A stretch of 64,000 bases of DNA from Ipomoea triloba (taxonomy: Eukaryota; Streptophyta; Magnoliopsida; Solanales; Convolvulaceae): assembly GCF_003576645.1 (NCBI RefSeq), contig NC_044923.1, positions 2,221,691 through 2,285,690 on the forward strand, in the 5' to 3' direction. The translations under genes were made by a program, and so were the position numbers. Positions 1 to 12,600 of this stretch are shown in pieces (position 1 is the first letter of the stretch; each line of letters starts with the position of its first letter). The notes beneath the pieces were generated by a model. The model was not told the origin of the DNA and did not search any database. It worked only from the letters and a program-made list of their open reading frames with translations.

Positions 1-602
1 TCATTAGTGGCCAAGAGTGCAAAGAAAGTTTATAAAAGAATGAGCCATGAATCTCCATAAAGTTTGGAAAAAAAAAATTCCCCAAAACGCCCTTGGTTAT
101 TATTTAAAAAAAAAAACATAAGTTTGATGAGTTTATTTTGGCCCCTCATTAGTGGCCAAGAGTGCAAAGAAAGTTTAGAAAATAATGAGCCTAGTGGCCA
201 AGAGTGCAAAGAAAGTTTAGAAAATAATGAGCCTTGTGGCCAAGAGTGCAAAGAAAGTTTAGAAAATAATGAGCCTTGAATCTCCATGTGCAAAGAAAGT
301 TTAGAAAATAATGAGCCTTGAATCTCCATAATTTTTGAAAAAATAAAAAATTACGAGCCTTGAATCTCCATAATTTTTGAAAAAATAAAAAATTACCCAA
401 AACGAATCTCCATAATTTTTGAAAAAATAAAAAATTACCCAAAACACTCTTGGTTATTATTTTTTTTAAAAAAAACATAAGTTTAAGGAGTTTTTTTTGG
501 CCCCTCATTAGTGGCCAAGAGTGCAAAGAAAGTTTAGAAAAGAATGAGCTTTGAATCTCCATAAAGTTTGGAAAAATAAAAAAATTTCCCAAAACGCCCT
601 TG
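1..602. repeat. Satellite A array, left part
   Basis: Tandem AT-rich monomers of about 145 bp. Landmarks that recur in each unit are 'agtggccaagagtgcaaag', 'gaatctccataaagtttgg' and 'aaaacgcccttggttatt'. Between about 160 and 420 the array is scrambled by short immediate duplications of 40-60 bp, for example three successive copies of the 'agtggccaagagtgcaaag' block. The array is interrupted at 602 by a solo LTR and resumes at 3655 in the same monomer phase. The monomer length is not a multiple of three, so open frames on the minus strand change frame from unit to unit and are not genes. Confidence 0.93.
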
Positions 603-2690
603 TGATCGTTGTCAAAAATGAAGTATACGGGTTTAGATTTGTCGTTCCGCTGAGGATTGGGGGTTATGGCACGCAATATGCAATCACAAAACTAGGCACC
701 AGCTCAAGAAAATCAACAAGAAGCTAAGCAAACGACAACGAGGTAGAACAAACACATATAAACAATAGATGAGTGCAAAATAAAGAAATAGGACTCAAGT
801 TAGGGGCATTACCATCTAGATGCTTTAACACTTAAGTTTGGGGGAAGAACATTAACTCTAGGTTCTCAAGGCTAGCACAAAGGAATCCAAGTTTTCACAA
901 GGATTAGAACAAAGGTTGCCCCATTTCCATGGTGTACCAACCTAAGTTCTTAAAGAACAAAAGCTATTTTGCCCCAATTCTACACCTATTTCCATGGAAG
1001 AGAAAATGGGTTTGAGATTGGATTGGCTTAACTCTTCCATCCAACTTCCATTAAAATGAAAGACTTTCCAAAGACAAGCAATAATCATTGGCCATTAACT
1101 ATTGAAAGATAGAAATAAATCCAATTCAAACTCAAGAACCCTAGGTTGGTGTTCATCCCCTTTTATGCAATAATCACATACTAAGCATCAACATAGATAA
1201 TACAACCCTAACTCAAGCCCATAAACTAACTACTCATGATTAAATAGCATCAAGAACACAAAAACTCAAGTAATAAACATAAATCTTGCAAAAGAAAAGA
1301 GATAAAGGAAAGAAAACTTCTCTATTGAAATGGGAGGAAGAATCTTGAAATCCAAGCTTCAAATCCAAGATTACAAGCTCCAAAAGTGTTAAAATACATA
1401 GATCTAAGCCTAATCTAACCTAAAAATATGAAAGGGGGTGAATGGGAGTGTTTAGGGTTCAACCATGGGTCAAAACCGTGTTCAAAATGCTCAAAACGAG
1501 CTTAAATAGTGAGCAGAGCAGGTCCCAAACGGCCTGGNTAGAAAATAATGAGCCTTGAATCTCCATAATTTTTGAAAAAATAAAAAATTACCCAAAACAC
1601 TCTTGGTTATTATTTTTTTTAAAAAAAACATAAGTTTAAGGAGTTTTTTTTGGCCCCTCATTAGTGGCCAAGAGTGCAAAGAAAGTTTAGAAAAGAATGA
1701 GCTTTGAATCTCCATAAAGTTTGGAAAAATAAAAAAATTTCCCAAAACGCCCTTGTGATCGTTGTCAAAAATGAAGTATACGGGTTTAGATTTGTCGTTC
1801 CGCTGAGGATTGGGGGTTATGGCACGCAATATGCAATCACAAAACTAGGCACCAGCTCAAGAAAATCAACAAGAAGCTAAGCAAACGACAACGAGGTAGA
1901 ACAAACACATATAAACAATAGATGAGTGCAAAATAAAGAAATAGGACTCAAGTTAGGGGCATTACCATCTAGATGCTTTAACACTTAAGTTTGGGGGAAG
2001 AACATTAACTCTAGGTTCTCAAGGCTAGCACAAAGGAATCCAAGTTTTCACAAGGATTAGAACAAAGGTTGCCCCATTTCCATGGTGTACCAACCTAAGT
2101 TCTTAAAGAACAAAAGCTATTTTGCCCCAATTCTACACCTATTTCCATGGAAGAGAAAATGGGTTTGAGATTGGATTGGCTTAACTCTTCCATCCAACTT
2201 CCATTAAAATGAAAGACTTTCCAAAGACAAGCAATAATCATTGGCCATTAACTATTGAAAGATAGAAATAAATCCAATTCAAACTCAAGAACCCTAGGTT
2301 GGTGTTCATCCCCTTTTATGCAATAATCACATACTAAGCATCAACATAGATAATACAACCCTAACTCAAGCCCATAAACTAACTACTCATGATTAAATAG
2401 CATCAAGAACACAAAAACTCAAGTAATAAACATAAATCTTGCAAAAGAAAAGAGATAAAGGAAAGAAAACTTCTCTATTGAAATGGGAGGAAGAATCTTG
2501 AAATCCAAGCTTCAAATCCAAGATTACAAGCTCCAAAAGTGTTAAAATACATAGATCTAAGCCTAATCTAACCTAAAAATATGAAAGGGGGTGAATGGGA
2601 GTGTTTAGGGTTCAACCATGGGTCAAAACCGTGTTCAAAATGCTCAAAACGAGCTTAAATAGTGAGCAGAGCAGGTCCCAAACGGCCAAA
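404..2690. repeat. 1153-bp direct duplication joined at an N (probable assembly artefact)
   Basis: Sequence from 404 to 1537 recurs from 1557 to about 2690 with a constant offset of 1153 and no differences that I noticed. The two copies are separated by a single N at 1538. Identity across a gap character is typical of overlapping contig ends that were scaffolded without merging. If so, the true locus is about 1.15 kb shorter. Confidence 0.75.
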
Positions 2691-3654
2691 ACGAGCTTAA
2701 ATAGTGAGCAGAGCAGGTCCCAAACGGCCTAAACGAGCTTAAATAGTGAGCAGAGCAGGTCCCAAACGGCCTGGTAAACGGCCGTTTGTGTGGCCAGCAG
2801 GTCCCAAACGGCCTGGTAAACGGCCGTTTGTGTGGCCATATGACTCCTCTTCAAAAACAGCATTTTTGCACTGTAATTCGGCCTAAAACAAACGGCCATG
2901 CATACGGCCGTATGGGAGGCCGTATGGCAGCTCTCCAGAAATTGCATTTTCGAACTCTGTGCAGCTGCTTTGACTTCTAGGCTGTTTTTCACCATTTTCC
3001 GTTCAGAATTACGAAATTTATATTTCTAGAAAAGTTGTAGTCCTTAAAGTCTTCTTTCCAATGGTCCAAATATCGCATAATTTGGACATTCCTAGGCTGA
3101 GATATGATCCAATTACTAAGATGTCGACGTGCAGAAATTTCAACACCTTGATCTTTTGCTTCTCTTTTGTTTGCAGAAATTTCAACACCTTGATCTTTTG
3201 CTTCTCTTTTGTTTTAGTTTGCCTCAACACCTTGATCTTTTGCTTCTCTTTTGTTTTAGTTTGCCCAAATGACCAATACCATTGCAAATACAAGTCTTAG
3301 GCTCCCCCAAATGACCAATACCATTGCAAATACAAGTCTTAGGCTCCCTTGGAAGTGTTGCACCATTGCAAATACAAGTCTTAGGCTCCCTTGGAAGTGT
3401 TGCACTCATCTCCATAGCTTCTCTAGGCTCCCTTGGAAGTGTTGCACTCATCTCCATAGCTTCTCATTGACTCCCATTGACTCCAAATACATCCAAAATG
3501 CATGAAAATCATCATCTTTGATTCCAATGCTTTCCAACTCATACTCCTTGCAAAATAACACAAATAAGCACTAATTCTCATGAAAATTGGAATGATCTAT
3601 AAACAAAAAGACTTAGTGAAAGAGAGAAAAATATAGACAAATGAGCACTTATCA
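603..3654 (-). mobile_element. Solo LTR of an LTR retrotransposon inside satellite A, with an internal assembly-type duplication
   Basis: Non-satellite DNA that starts TGAT and ends ATCA. It is flanked on both sides by the 5-bp direct repeat CCTTG (598-602 and 3655-3659), which interrupts the satellite motif 'acgcccttg|gttattatt' exactly. No gag or pol coding is present, so this is a solo LTR or LTR remnant. The real length is probably about 1.9 kb: 404-1537 is repeated as 1557-2690 after an N at 1538. The minus-strand start, TGATAAGTGCTCATTTG, resembles plant Tat/Athila-type Ty3 LTR starts, so I favour minus orientation; this is inference. Short duplications also occur at 2680-2830 and 3130-3470. 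Confidence 0.8.
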
Positions 3655-6600
3655 CCTTGGTTATTATTTTAAAAAATAAAACACAAGTTTGAGAAGTTTA
3701 TTTTGCCCCTCTTTAGTGGCCAAGAGTGCAAAGAAAGTTTAGAAAAGAATGAGCCTTGAATCTCCATAAAGTTTGGAAAAATAAAAAATTCCCCAAAATG
3801 CCCTTGGTTATTTTTTTTAAAAAACAAACATAAGTTTGATGATTTTTTTGGTCCCTCATTAGTGGCCAAGAGTGCAAAGAAAGTTTAGAAAAGAATGAGA
3901 TTTGAATCTCCATAAAGTTTGGAAAAATAAAAAATTTCCGAAAACGCCCTTTGTTATTATTTTAAAAAAACAAACATAAGTTTGAGAAGTTTTTTTTGCC
4001 CCTCATTAGTGGCCAAGAGTGCAAAGAATGTTTAGAAAAGAATGAGCCTTGAATCTCCATAAATTTTGAAAAAATAAAAAATTCACCAAAACGCCCATGG
4101 TTAGTTTTAAAAAAAAAAACATAAGTTTGAGGAGTTTGTTTGGCCCCTTATTAGTGGCCAAGAGTGCAAAGAAAGCTCAGAAAAGAATTAACCTTGAATC
4201 TCGATAAAGTTTGGAAAAATAAAAAAATTCCCAAAAACGCCATTGGTTATTATTTTAAAAAAAATCTTAAATTTGAGGAGTTTTTTCGGCCCCTCATTAG
4301 TGGCCAAGAGTACAAAGAAAGTTTAGAAAAGAATGAGCCTTGAATCTCCATAAATTTTGAAAAAATAAAAAATTCCCCAAAACGCCCTTGGTATTATTAT
4401 TACAAAAAACATAAGTTTGAGAAGTTTTTCGGCTGCTCATTAGTGGCCAAGAGTGCAAAGAAAGTTTAGAAAAGAATGAGCCATGAATTTCCATAAAGTT
4501 TGAAAAAATAAAAAATTCCCCAAAACTACCTTGGTTATTATTAAAAAAAAACACAAGTTTGAGGAGTTTTTTCGGTCTCATTACTGGCCAAGAATGCAAA
4601 GAAAGTTTTAAAACTGAATGAGCCTTGAATCTCCATAAATTTTGAAAAAATAAAAAATTTCCCAAAACGCCATTGGTTATTATTAAAAAAAACATAAGTT
4701 TTAGTAGTTTTTTCGGCCCCTCATTACTGGCCAAATAGACAAAGAAAGTTTTGAATATAATGATTCTTGAATTTCCATAAAGTTTTAAAAAATAAAAAAT
4801 TTCCAAAACGCCCTTGGTTGTTATTTTAAAAAAAAAACATAAGTTTGAGGAGTGTTTTCGGCCCTCATTACTGGCCAAGTAGGCAAAAAAAGTTTAGAAA
4901 AGAATGAGCCTTGAATTTCCATAAAGTTTGAAAAAATAAAAAATTCCCCAAAACGCCCTTGGTTATTATTTTAAAAAAAAAAAACATGAGTTTGATGAGT
5001 TTTTTTTGGCCCCTCATTAGTGGCCAAGAGTGCAAAGAAAGTTTATAAAAGAATGTGCCATGAATCTCCATAAAGTTAGGAAAAAAAATATTCCCCAAAA
5101 CGCCCTTGATTATTATTTAAAAAAAAAAACATAAGTTTGATGAGTTTATTTTGGCCCCTCATTAGTGGCCAAGAGTGCAAAGAAAGTTTAGAAAATAATG
5201 AGCCTTGAATCTCCATAATTTTTGAAAAAATAAAAAATTACGCAAAACGCCCTTGGTTATTATTTTTAAAAAAAAAAAAAACTTACGTTTGATGAGTTTT
5301 TTTTGGCCCCTCATTAGTGGCCAAGAATGCAAAGAGAGTTTAGAAAAGAATGAGCTTTGAATCTCCATAAAGTTTGGAAAAATAAAAAAATTTCCCAAAA
5401 CGCCCTTGGTTATTATTTTAAAAAATAAAACATAAGTTTGAGAAGTTTATTTTGCCCCTTATTAGTGGCCAAGAGTGCAAAGAAAGTTTAGAAAAGAATG
5501 AGCCTTGAATCTCAATAAAGTTTGGAAAAATAAAAAATTCCCCAAAACGCCCTTGGTTATTATTTTTTTAAAACAAAACATAAGTTTGAGGAGTTTTTTT
5601 TGCCCCTCATTAGTGGCCATGAGTACAAAGAAAGTTTAGAAAAGAATGAGCCTCGAATCTCCATAAAGTTTGGAAAAATAAAAAATTCCCAAAACGCCCT
5701 TGGTTATTATTTTTTTAAAAAAAAACATAAGTTTGAGGAGTTTTTTTGGACCCTCATTAGTGGCCAAGAGTGCAAAGAAAGTTTAGAAAAGAATGAGCCT
5801 TGAATCTCCATAAGCAAAGAAAGTTTAGAAAAGAATGAGCCTTGAATCTCCATAAACAAAGAAAGTTTAGAAAAGAATGAGCCTTGAATCTCCATAAAAT
5901 TTGAAAAAATAAAAAATTCCCAAAAACGCCCTTGGTATTATTATTAAAAAAACAAAAGTTTTAGGAGTTTTTCGGCCCCTCATTAGTGGCCAAGAGTGCA
6001 AAGAAAGTTTAGAAAAGAATGAGCCTTAAATCTCCATAAATTTTGAAAAAATAAAAAATTCACCAAAACGCCCATGGTTAGTTTTTAAGAGAAAACATAA
6101 GTTTGAGGAGTTTGTTTGGCCCCTTATTAGTGGCCAAGAGTGCAAAGAAAGCTCAGAAAAGAAATTAACCTTGAATCTCCATAAAGTTTGGAAAAAAAAA
6201 TTCCCAAAACGCCCTTGGTTATTATTTTTAAAAAAACTTAAATTCGAGGAGTTGTTTCGGCCCCTCATTAGTGACCAAGAGTGCAAAGAAAGTTTAGAAA
6301 AGAATGACTCTTGAATCTCCATAAAATTTGAAAAAATAAAGAATTCCCAAAAACGCCCTTGGTATTATTATTAAAAAAAACATAAGTTTGAGGAGTTTTT
6401 CGGCTCCTCATTAGTGGCCAAGAGTGCAAACAAAGTTTAGAAAAGAATGAGCCATGAATTTCAATAAAGTTTGAAAAAATAAAAAATTCACCAAAACGCC
6501 CTTGGTTATTATTAAAAAAAACAGTAAGTATTAGGAGTTTTTACGGCCCCTCATTAGTGGCCAAGAGTGCAAAGAAAGTTTAGAAAAGAATGAGCCTTGA

Positions 6601-9600
6601 ATTTCCATAAAGTTTGAAAAAATAAAAAATTACCAAAACGCCCTTGGTTATTATTAAAAAAAACAGTAAGTATTAGGAGTTTTTACGGCCCCTCATTAGT
6701 GGCCAAGAGTGCAAAGAAAGTTAAGAAAAGAATGAGCCTTGAATCTCCATAAAGTTAGAAAACATAAAAATTTCCCCAAAATGCCCTTGGTATTATTTCA
6801 AACAAAAAAACATAAGTTTTAGAAGTTTTTTCGGACCCTCATTACTGGCAAAGAAAGCAAAGAAAGTTTAGAAAAGAATGAACCTTGAATCTCCATAAAG
6901 TTTGGAAAAAAAAATTCCCCAAAACGCCCTTGGTTATTATTATTAAAAAAACACAATAAGTCTTAGAAGTTTTTTCGGCCCCGCATTAGTGGCCAAGAGT
7001 GCAAAGACAGTTTAGAAAAGAATGAGCCTTGAATCTCCATAAAGTTAGAAAACATAAAAATTTCCCCAAAATGCCCTTGGTATTATTTCAAACAAAAAAA
7101 CATAAGTTTTAGAAGTTTTTTCGGACCCTCATTACTGGCAAAGAAAGCAAAGAAAGTTTAGAAAAGAATGAACCTTGAATCTCCATAAAGTTTGGAAAAA
7201 AAAATTCCCCAAAACGCCCTTGGTTATTATTATTAAAAAAACACAATAAGTCTTAGAAGTTTTTTCGGCCCCGCATTAGTGGCCAAGAGTGCAAAGACAG
7301 TTTAGAAAAGAATGAGCCTTGAATCTCCATAAAGTTAGAAAACATAAAAATTTCCCCAAAATGCCCTTGGTATTATTTCAAACAAAAAAACATAAGTTTT
7401 AGAAGTTTTTTCGGACCCTCATTACTGGCAAAGAAAGCAAAGAAAGTTTAGAAAAGAATGAACCTTGAATCTCCATAAAGTTTGGAAAAAAAAATTCCCC
7501 AAAACGCCCTTGGTTATTATTATTAAAAAAACACAATAAGTCTTAGAAGTTTTTTCGGCCCCGCATTAGTGGCCAAGAGTGCAAAGACAGTTTAGAAAAG
7601 AATGAGCCTTGAATCTCCATAAAGTTAGAAAACATAAAAATTTCCCCAAAATGCCCTTGGTATTATTTCAAACAAAAAAACATAAGTTTTAGAAGTTTTT
7701 TCGGACCCTCATTACTGGCAAAGAAAGCAAAGAAAGTTTAGAAAAGAATGAACCTTGAATCTCCATAAAGTTTGGAAAAAAAAATTCCCCAAAACGCCCT
7801 TGGTTATTATTATTAAAAAAACACAATAAGTCTTAGAAGTTTTTTCGGCCCCGCATTAGTGGCCAAGAGTGCAAAGACAGTTTAGAAAAGAATGAGCCTT
7901 GAATCTCCATAAAGTTAGAAAACATAAAAATTTCCCCAAAATGCCCTTGGTATTATTTCAAACAAAAAAACATAAGTTTTAGAAGTTTTTTCGGACCCTC
8001 ATTACTGGCAAAGAAAGCAAAGAAAGTTTAGAAAAGAATGAACCTTGAATCTCCATAAAGTTTGGAAAAAAAAATTCCCCAAAACGCCCTTGGTTATTAT
8101 TATTAAAAAAACACAATAAGTCTTAGAAGTTTTTTCGGCCCCGCATTAGTGGCCAAGAGTGCAAAGACAGTTTAGAAAAGAATGAGCCTTGAATCTCCAT
8201 AAAGTTAGAAAACATAAAAATTTCCCCAAAATGCCCTTGGTATTATTTCAAACAAAAAAACATAAGTTTTAGAAGTTTTTTCGGACCCTCATTACTGGCA
8301 AAGAAAGCAAAGAAAGTTTAGAAAAGAATGAACCTTGAATCTCCATAAAGTTTGGAAAAAAAAATTCCCCAAAACGCCCTTGGTTATTATTATTAAAAAA
8401 ACACAATAAGTCTTAGAAGTTTTTTCGGCCCCGCATTAGTGGCCAAGAGTGCAAAGACAGTTTAGAAAAGAATGAGCCTTGAATCTCCATAAAGTTAGAA
8501 AACATAAAAATTTCCCCAAAATGCCCTTGGTATTATTTCAAACAAAAAAACATAAGTTTTAGAAGTTTTTTCGGACCCTCATTACTGGCAAAGAAAGCAA
8601 AGAAAGTTTAGAAAAGAATGAACCTTGAATCTCCATAAAGTTTGGAAAAAAAAATTCCCCAAAACGCCCTTGGTTATTATTATTAAAAAAACACAATAAG
8701 TCTTAGAAGTTTTTTCGGCCCCGCATTAGTGGCCAAGAGTGCAAAGACAGTTTAGAAAAGAATGAGCCTTGAATCTCCATAAAGTTAGAAAACATAAAAA
8801 TTTCCCCAAAATGCCCTTGGTATTATTTCAAACAAAAAAACATAAGTTTTAGAAGTTTTTTCGGACCCTCATTACTGGCAAAGAAAGCAAAGAAAGTTTA
8901 GAAAAGAATGAACCTTGAATCTCCATAAAGTTTGGAAAAAAAAATTCCCCAAAACGCCCTTGGTTATTATTATTAAAAAAACACAATAAGTCTTAGAAGT
9001 TTTTTCGGCCCCGCATTAGTGGCCAAGAGTGCAAAGACAGTTTAGAAAAGAATGAGCCTTGAATCTCCATAAAGTTAGAAAACATAAAAATTTCCCCAAA
9101 ATGCCCTTGGTATTATTTCAAACAAAAAAACATAAGTTTTAGAAGTTTTTTCGGACCCTCATTACTGGCAAAGAAAGCAAAGAAAGTTTAGAAAAGAATG
9201 AACCTTGAATCTCCATAAAGTTTGGAAAAAAAAATTCCCCAAAACGCCCTTGGTTATTATTATTAAAAAAACACAATAAGTCTTAGAAGTTTTTTCGGCC
9301 CCGCATTAGTGGCCAAGAGTGCAAAGACAGTTTAGAAAAGAATGAGCCTTGAATCTCCATAAAGTTAGAAAACATAAAAATTTCCCCAAAATGCCCTTGG
9401 TATTATTTCAAACAAAAAAACATAAGTTTTAGAAGTTTTTTCGGACCCTCATTACTGGCAAAGAAAGCAAAGAAAGTTTAGAAAAGAATGAACCTTGAAT
9501 CTCCATAAAGTTTGGAAAAAAAAATTCCCCAAAACGCCCTTGGTTATTATTATTAAAAAAACACAATAAGTCTTAGAAGTTTTTTCGGCCCCGCATTAGT

Positions 9601-12600
9601 GGCCAAGAGTGCAAAGACAGTTTAGAAAAGAATGAGCCTTGAATCTCCATAAAGTTAGAAAACATAAAAATTTCCCCAAAATGCCCTTGGTATTATTTCA
9701 AACAAAAAAACATAAGTTTTAGAAGTTTTTTCGGACCCTCATTACTGGCAAAGAAAGCAAAGAAAGTTTAGAAAAGAATGAACCTTGAATCTCCATAAAG
9801 TTTGGAAAAAAAAATTCCCCAAAACGCCCTTGGTTATTATTATTAAAAAAACACAATAAGTCTTAGAAGTTTTTTCGGCCCCGCATTAGTGGCCAAGAGT
9901 GCAAAGACAGTTTAGAAAAGAATGAGCCTTGAATCTCCATAAAGTTAGAAAACATAAAAATTTCCCCAAAATGCCCTTGGTATTATTTCAAACAAAAAAA
10001 CATAAGTTTTAGAAGTTTTTTCGGACCCTCATTACTGGCAAAGAAAGCAAAGAAAGTTTAGAAAAGAATGAACCTTGAATCTCCATAAAGTTTGGAAAAA
10101 AAAATTCCCCAAAACGCCCTTGGTTATTATTATTAAAAAAACACAATAAGTCTTAGAAGTTTTTTCGGCCCCGCATTAGTGGCCAAGAGTGCAAAGACAG
10201 TTTAGAAAAGAATGAGCCTTGAATCTCCATAAAGTTAGAAAACATAAAAATTTCCCCAAAATGCCCTTGGTATTATTTCAAACAAAAAAACATAAGTTTT
10301 AGAAGTTTTTTCGGACCCTCATTACTGGCAAAGAAAGCAAAGAAAGTTTAGAAAAGAATGAACCTTGAATCTCCATAAAGTTTGGAAAAAAAAATTCCCC
10401 AAAACGCCCTTGGTTATTATTATTAAAAAAAAACAATAAGTCTTAGGAGTTTTTTTTTTGGCCCTTCATTAGTGGCCAAGAGTGCAAAGAAAGTTTAGAA
10501 AACAATGAGCCTTGAATCTACATAAAGTTTGAAAAAAATAAAAAATTACCAAAAACGCCCTTGGTTATTATTTTAAAAAAACTTAAATTTGAGAAGTTTT
10601 TTCGGCCCTCATTATTGGCCAAGAGTGCAAAGAAAGTTTAGAAAAGAATGAGCCTTGAAACTCCATAAAATTTGAAAATATAAATAATTCCCAAAAACGA
10701 CCTTGGTATTATTATTAAAAAAAACATAAGTTTGAGGAGTTTTTCGACCCTCATTAGTGGCCAAGAGTGCAAAGAAAGTTTAAAAAAGAATGAACCTTGA
10801 ATTTCCATAAAGTTTGAAAAAATAAAAAATTAGCAAAACTCCCTTGGTTATTATTAAAAAAAAAAAACATTAGTTTGAGAAGTTTTGTCGGCCCATCATA
10901 ACTCTCCAAGAGTGCAAAGAAAGTTTAGAAAAGAACGAGCCTTGAATCTCCATAAATTTTGAAAAAATAAAAAATTCACCAAAACGCCCATGGTTATTAT
11001 TTAAAAAAAACATAAGTTTGAGGAGTTTGTTTGGCCCCTCATTAGTGGCCAAGAGTGCAAAGAAAGTTTAGAAAAGAATGAACCTTTAATCTTCATAAAG
11101 TTTGGAAAAATAAAAAATTCCCAAAAACGCCCTTGGTTATTATTTTAAAATAAACTTCAATTTGAGGAGTTTTTTCGTCCCCTCATTAGTGGCCAAGAGT
11201 GCAAACAAAGTTTAGAAAAGAATGAGCATTGAATCTCCATAAAGTTTGGAAAAAAAATTCCCCAAAACGCCCTTGGTTATTATTTAAAAAAAAAAACATA
11301 AGTTTGATAAGTTTATTTTGGCCCCTCATTAGTGGCCAAGAGTGCAAAGAAAATTTAGAAAAGAATGAGCTTTGAATCTCCATAAAGTTTGGAAAAATAA
11401 AAAAATTTCCCAAAACGCCCTTGGTTATTATTATTAAAAAAAAACAATAAGTCTTAGAAGTTTTTTCGGCCCCGCATTAGTGGCCAAGAGTGCAAAGAAA
11501 GTTTAGAAAAGAATGAGCCTTGAATTTCCATATGCAAAGAAAGTTTAGAAAAGAATGAGCCTTGAATTTCCATAAGCAAAGAAAGTTTAGAAAAGAATGA
11601 GCCTTGAATTTCCATAATGTTTGAAAAAATAAAAAATTACCAAAACCCCCTTGTTTATTATTAAAAAAAAAACATAAGTTTGAGAAGTTTTGTCGGCCTA
11701 TCATAACTCTCCAAGAGTGCAAAGAAAGTTTAGAAAAGAATGAGCCTTGAATATCCATAAATTTTGAAAAAATAAAAAATTCACCAATACGCCAATGGTT
11801 ATTATTTAAAAAAAAAAAACATAAGTTTTAGGAGTTTGTTTGGCCCCTCATTAGTGGCCAAGAGTGCAAAGAAAGTTAAGAAAAGAATGAGCCTTGAATC
11901 TCCATAAAGTTAGAAAAAATAAAAATTCCCCAAAATGCCCTTGGTATTATTTAAAAAAAAAACATAAGTTTTAGAAGTTTTTTCGGACCCTCATTACTGG
12001 CAAAGAAAGCAAAGAAAGTTTAGAAAAGAATGAGCCTTGAATTTTCATAAAGTTTGAAAAAATAAAAAATTTCCAAAACACCCTTGGTTATTATTAAAAA
12101 AAAAAAACATAAGTTTGAGAAGTTTTGTCTTCCCTCATTACTGGCCAAGTGTGCAAAGAAAGTTTAAAAAAGAATGAGCCTTGAATTTCCATAAAGTTTG
12201 AAAAAATAAAAAATTCCCCAAAACGCCCTTGGTTATTATTATTAAAAAAAAACAATAAGTCTTAGGAGTTTTTTTTTTGGCCCTTCATTAGTGGCCAAGA
12301 GTGCAAAGAAAGTTTAGAAAACAATGAGCCTTGAATCTACATAAAGTTTGAAAAAATAAAAAATTACCAAAAACGCCCTTGGTTATTATTTTAAAAAAAC
12401 TTAAATTTGTGGAGTTTTTGGCCCTCATTAGTGGCCAAGAGTGCAAAGAAAGTTTAGAAAAGAATGAGCCTTGAAACTCCATAAAATTTGAAAATATAAA
12501 GAATTCCCAAAAACGACCTTGGTATTATTATTAAAAAAAACATAAGTTTGAGGAGTTTTTCGTCTCCTCATTAGTGGCCAAGAGTGCAAAGAAGGTTTAG

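Noticed and set aside
6722..10430. CRISPR-like regular repeats
   Set aside because: The units are contiguous 290-bp satellite dimers without unique spacers, in a plant genome.
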